In this document: positions 6,924-9,127 of the stretch, in pieces
How the letters are laid out: the number at the start of each line of letters is the position of its first letter
How positions within the stretch are numbered: position 1 is the first letter of the stretch
Source: JANYJJ01 sp043749975
GTDB lineage: Bacteria; Pseudomonadota; Gammaproteobacteria; Burkholderiales; Burkholderiaceae_C
Direction: 5' to 3'
Length of the DNA: 9,127 nucleotides
Assembly: GCA_043749975.1 (NCBI GenBank)
Contig: JAYVCL010000328.1
Location: 1 to 9,127, forward strand
Notes under the pieces: generated by a model
The model's database searches: none
What the model saw: only the letters and a program-made list of their open reading frames with translations
What the model was told of the DNA's origin: nothing
Made by a program: the position numbers and the translations under genes

Positions 6924-6962
6924 TGGGCCAGCGCGTGTCGATGTCTAGCCGTGTCTGGCCCA
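6924..6962. repeat. Inverted repeat downstream of the tetronate operon
   Basis: TGGGCCAG at 6924-6931 is perfectly complementary to CTGGCCCA at 6955-6962, with a 23-base spacer. It starts 34 bases after the last operon gene. There is no T-tract, so it is not a standard intrinsic terminator. It could protect the 3' end of the operon mRNA or act in rho-dependent termination; a protein-binding role is also possible. Confidence 0.45.
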
Positions 6963-6974
6963 CATGTTCGTGAC

Positions 6975-7002
6975 GCCGCGTGCACCGGAAAACCGACGCG
7001 GC
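6975..7002. repeat. Strong two-part hairpin upstream of the PQQ dehydrogenase gene
   Basis: GCCGCGT (6975-6981) pairs with ACGCGGC (6996-7002). Inside it CGG (6986-6988) pairs with CCG (6993-6995) around an AAAA loop, leaving gcac bulged on the 5' side. The result is a 10-bp interrupted stem. No T-run follows on either strand. It may end or stabilise the upstream transcript, or lie in the leader of the dehydrogenase mRNA. Confidence 0.45.
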
Positions 7003-7038
7003 AAGAGAAGCGGAAGGGGTCAATAGTTTCGAGGGAAA

Positions 7039-7085
7039 ACACTGGTCTACCTCGCAACCTAACCGCCAGTGTGAGGCCTACACTG
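7039..7085. promoter_or_regulatory. Cluster of three ACACTG motifs, possible regulator sites
   Basis: ACACTGG at 7039-7045 is mirrored by CCAGTGT at 7066-7072, and ACACTG recurs at 7080-7085. The last two form CAGTGT-7-ACACTG. The cluster lies 69-115 bases before the PQQ dehydrogenase start, where an activator would normally bind. No convincing -35/-10 pair was found in this region, consistent with an activator-dependent promoter. A CACTGCG pair (7081-7087 and 7104-7110) follows. The function is inferred from arrangement only. Confidence 0.35.
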
Positions 7086-7153
7086 CGCTGCGGCATCATT
7101 CCGCACTGCGATGGCAGGGCGGCTTTTATCGTTGAAGAACCAGGAGATATTTC

Positions 7154-8890
7154 ATGAAGAAAAGATGGCAACTGTCCGTGGCCTGCACCTTGGTTGCGAC
7201 CGCAATCGTGGGCCTCGCAACGTCCGCGCGCGCGGCCGACGTCACCAGTCAGCGTCTGCTCGACGCCGACAAGAACCCTGCCGACTGGATGACCTACCAC
7301 GGCACCTACAAGTCGTGGCATTACAGCGGGCTCGACCAGATCAACACGTCGACCGTGAAGGACCTGAAGGTGGCCTGGAGTCACGCCACGCCGAAGTCGA
7401 CGCGAGGGCTGCAATCGTTCCCGCTGGTGGTCGACGGCATCCTTTACTACTCGGGCTCGTACAACCAGATCTTCGCGCTCGACGGTGCCACAGGCGACCT
7501 GATCTGGGCCTACAAGCAAAAGCTCGATGACGACTTGGTGTCCAAGCAAACGCACTCGCCGTACAACCGCGGCATCGCCATCGGCGACGGCCTGATCTAC
7601 ATGGGAACGCTCGACGGCAAGCTGGTCGCGGTCGACATGAAAACCGGCAAGCTGAAATGGGAGGCACCGCTGATCGATTCGAAGAAGCTGACCGTCGGCT
7701 TCACCGGCGCGCCGCTGTTCGTCAACGGCAAGGTCATCATCGGCTCGCAGGGCGGCGAGTGGCCGTATCGCGGGCCGATCTTCGGGGTCGACGCCGCGAG
7801 CGGCAAGAAGACGTGGGAGTTCCTTACCGTGGGCGGCAACGACGCGAGCGACCCGGCGCAAAAGACCTGGGGCGGCGACTCGATGAAGACCGGCGGCGGC
7901 GGCGGCTGGATGGCTGGTGGCTACGACCCGAAGACCAACACGGTGTACTGGGGCACGGCCAACCCGGCGCCGCTCTACGACTGGGGCGGTGCCGACTGGA
8001 AGACGAAGGGCGCGCGTCCGGGCGACAACCTGTACACCACCTCGGTGCTTGCACTCGACCCCGACACCGGCAAGCTCAAGTCGTTCCACCAGGAGATCCC
8101 GCACGACGCCTGGGACTTCGACAGCGCGGTGGGCGAGTTCGTGATGATCGAGCGCGGCGGCAAGTCGTACGTGGTGCACCCGAACAAGGGCGGTTTCGTG
8201 TTCGTCTACGACCCGCAGTTGAAGGTTCAAAACGTCTGGCGCGGCGTGAAGAACATCAACTTCGTCAAAGACATCGACCCGAAGACGGGCGAGCTGATCG
8301 GCCGACGCGACATGGCCGAGGGCAAGCACTCGGCGTTGTGCCCGTTCATCGCTGGCGGCTACAGTTGGAACGCGGGCTCGTACAACCCCGGCACGGGCCT
8401 GTACTACAAGGTCGGCAACGAGTGGTGCATGGACCTCGATGTAGTGAAGACGACACCCATCCTCGAGCCGATGGCGCAACTCAACATCGGCTCCAACTTC
8501 ACCGTCAACAAGACCAATCCGGACGGCAGCAAGGCGCATGGACACGTCAGCGCCCGCGACCCGATCACCGGGGCCATGAAGTGGGAGGTCCAGTACGCCG
8601 AGCCGCCGCTGGCCAGCCTGTTGTCGACCAAGGGCAACCTGGTGTTCGTGCCCGACGCTCGCGGCTACCTGCGCGCGCTCGACGCCAACACCGGCAAGGA
8701 ACTGTGGTCGCACAACAATGGCCAGGGCCACAACGGCGGCATCATCAGCTACTCGGCCAAGGGCAAGCAGTACGTTGCCGTGATGACCGGCTGGGGCGGC
8801 TTGGCGGGCGACGACTACAAGGTGCTCTACGGCGAGCCGTTCACCAGCATGCCGACCGACCAGGGCGCGTTGATGGTGTTCGGCCTGTAG
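7154..8890 (+). CDS. PQQ-dependent methanol/ethanol-family alcohol dehydrogenase, probably lanthanide-dependent
   Basis: A 578-residue periplasmic quinoprotein that would oxidise an alcohol or aldehyde and pass electrons to a cytochrome. A Sec signal peptide (KKR, hydrophobic core, ARA cleaved near residue 27) is followed by beta-propeller repeats with several W-motif segments such as DGATGDLIW and DMKTGKLKW. By comparison with MxaF/XoxF, the metal ligands are Glu202 and Asn270 (GTANPAP), Trp252 stacks on PQQ, and Asp321 is catalytic. Asp323 in WDFD supplies the extra acidic ligand typical of lanthanide enzymes. Cys396 and Cys425, 29 apart, match the structural disulfide of MxaF (386-415). 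The usual vicinal Cys-Cys is absent: the equivalent stretch reads THSPYNRG. There is no haem motif. AGGAG lies seven bases before the ATG. The physiological substrate is not readable; it is probably a separate transcription unit from the tetronate operon. Confidence 0.93.
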   Translation: MKKRWQLSVACTLVATAIVGLATSARAADVTSQRLLDADKNPADWMTYHGTYKSWHYSGLDQINTSTVKDLKVAWSHATPKSTRGLQSFPLVVDGILYYSGSYNQIFALDGATGDLIWAYKQKLDDDLVSKQTHSPYNRGIAIGDGLIYMGTLDGKLVAVDMKTGKLKWEAPLIDSKKLTVGFTGAPLFVNGKVIIGSQGGEWPYRGPIFGVDAASGKKTWEFLTVGGNDASDPAQKTWGGDSMKTGGGGGWMAGGYDPKTNTVYWGTANPAPLYDWGGADWKTKGARPGDNLYTTSVLALDPDTGKLKSFHQEIPHDAWDFDSAVGEFVMIERGGKSYVVHPNKGGFVFVYDPQLKVQNVWRGVKNINFVKDIDPKTGELIGRRDMAEGKHSALCPFIAGGYSWNAGSYNPGTGLYYKVGNEWCMDLDVVKTTPILEPMAQLNIGSNFTVNKTNPDGSKAHGHVSARDPITGAMKWEVQYAEPPLASLLSTKGNLVFVPDARGYLRALDANTGKELWSHNNGQGHNGGIISYSAKGKQYVAVMTGWGGLAGDDYKVLYGEPFTSMPTDQGALMVFGL

Positions 8891-8909
8891 TTCAAGGCGC
8901 AGATCGGCG

Positions 8910-8941
8910 CATCCGGCACGACCCCTTGGGGTCGGCCGATG
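8910..8941 (+). other. Long hairpin just after the PQQ dehydrogenase gene
   Basis: CGACCCC (8919-8925) pairs perfectly with GGGGTCG (8928-8934), and the stem continues outward to about 14 pairs interrupted by bulged A8918 and C8913. It begins 19 bases after the stop codon and has no T-tract. Such structures often protect the 3' end of highly expressed mRNAs from exonucleases; that role is inferred here. Confidence 0.55.
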
Positions 8942-8961
8942 CAAGCCACCGGTGACCCAGG

Positions 8962-8987
8962 GCAGGGGCGGGTGCCCCTGCATTTTT
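8962..8987 (+). terminator. Rho-independent terminator, possibly an attenuator, after the PQQ dehydrogenase gene
   Basis: GCAGGGGC (8962-8969) and GCCCCTGC (8974-8981) form a perfect 8-bp GC-rich stem with a GGGT loop, followed by ATTTTT (8982-8987). This is the standard intrinsic terminator pattern. The T-tract abuts the ribosome binding site of the next gene, leaving no room for a promoter in between, so downstream expression presumably needs read-through or a promoter located before the hairpin. Confidence 0.8.
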
Positions 8988-8988
8988 C

Positions 8989-8992
8989 GGAG
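8989..8992 (+). promoter_or_regulatory. Ribosome binding site that decides the start of the last gene
   Basis: GGAG at 8989-8992 is six bases before ATG 8999 but directly adjoins the in-frame ATG at 8993, which leaves no spacer for initiation there. ATG 8999 is therefore preferred. Confidence 0.6.
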
Positions 8993-8998
8993 ATGTCG

Positions 8999-9127
8999 AT
9001 GCCAGGTTCGATTCGGGTATGCAAGGCGGCGCTGACGTCCACGCTGGTGTCGACGCTGGTGTCGCTGACGCTGGTTAGTGCGGCGGTCAGCGCCGCGGAC
9101 GCCAACGGGCCGATGTCGTCGAACCCA
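8999..9127 (+). CDS. Exported protein of unknown function, N-terminus only (partial)
   Basis: The frame runs off the right edge after 43 codons. It encodes a signal peptide: a positively charged start (MPGSIRVCKAA), a hydrophobic Leu/Val/Ser/Thr stretch, and a likely cleavage after VSA before ADANG. Almost nothing of the mature protein is visible. It follows the PQQ dehydrogenase gene in the same direction. In methanol and ethanol dehydrogenase loci this place is often taken by the cytochrome c electron acceptor or a XoxJ-like periplasmic binding protein, so either is a reasonable guess, with no domain evidence. The hydrophobic core is partly built from a duplicated 12-base unit. Confidence 0.7.
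   Translation, partial: MPGSIRVCKAALTSTLVSTLVSLTLVSAAVSAADANGPMSSNP
9041..9064 (+). repeat. 12-bp tandem duplication inside a signal peptide
   Basis: ACGCTGGTGTCG occurs twice in a row (9041-9052 and 9053-9064), and ACGCTGGT recurs at 9068-9075 after a CTG. The repeat keeps the frame and encodes repeated TLVS in the hydrophobic core of the signal peptide. It probably arose by replication slippage. Confidence 0.8.

Noticed and set aside
7112..7128. TGGCAGGGCGGCTTTTA as a possible sigma-54 promoter
   Set aside because: The GG and GC elements are 9 bases apart instead of the required 12.
6906..7157. 83-codon plus-strand frame in the intergenic region before the dehydrogenase
   Set aside because: It has no ribosome binding site or recognisable motif and overlaps the dehydrogenase ribosome binding site and start codon. 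The region is better explained by hairpins and regulatory motifs.
6605..8983. Minus-strand open frame of 792 codons opposite the SDR and the PQQ dehydrogenase
   Set aside because: It lies across two well-supported genes on the other strand, and its translation is Arg/Val/His/Asp-rich without recognisable motifs. It is a shadow of codon bias despite its length.

Overview
The window is GC-rich bacterial DNA (roughly two-thirds G+C by eye) with tightly packed genes. The protein families and gene order look like a beta-proteobacterium of the order Burkholderiales. That placement is an inference from gene content and base composition, with no marker gene to confirm it.

Left part, minus strand (1-1203): the first 16 codons of a Tat-exported protein, preceded on the same strand by a complete MalK/UgpC-type ABC transporter ATPase. 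These are probably the ATPase and the substrate-binding protein of a carbohydrate-type importer whose permeases lie beyond the left edge. A 185-bp divergent intergenic region (1204-1388) carries a plausible sigma-70 promoter and an imperfect palindrome overlapping the start of the GntR regulator gene.

Centre, plus strand (1389-6890): a six-gene operon for four-carbon sugar acids (tetronates). The order is a FadR/FCD-type GntR regulator, L-threonate dehydrogenase (ltnD), 3-oxo-tetronate kinase (otnK), an OtnC-like class II aldolase, D-erythronate dehydrogenase (denD) and a second, classical SDR. Four of the five junctions are 4-base stop/start overlaps (GTGA or ATGA). In the known pathway LtnD and DenD oxidise L-threonate and D-erythronate to 2-oxo-tetronates, OtnI isomerises these to 3-oxo-tetronates, OtnK phosphorylates and OtnC decarboxylates to dihydroxyacetone phosphate. 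Two things are unusual: no otnI is present, and the OtnC-like protein lacks two residues expected at the class II aldolase metal/catalytic site (E to T and H to L relative to FucA). The extra SDR could fill a gap, but its substrate is unknown.

Right part, plus strand (6891-9127): a 263-bp intergenic region with two hairpin-forming inverted repeats and three copies of an ACACTG motif, then a secreted PQQ-dependent alcohol dehydrogenase of the methanol/ethanol family. It carries the Asp-x-Asp signature associated with lanthanide-dependent enzymes, but lacks the vicinal Cys-Cys pair usual for the family. A strong hairpin and a canonical rho-independent terminator follow. The terminator T-tract ends directly at the ribosome binding site of the next gene, a signal-peptide-bearing protein cut by the window end. 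It may be an electron-transfer partner of the dehydrogenase.

No RNA genes, CRISPR arrays, insertion sequences or phage genes were seen.
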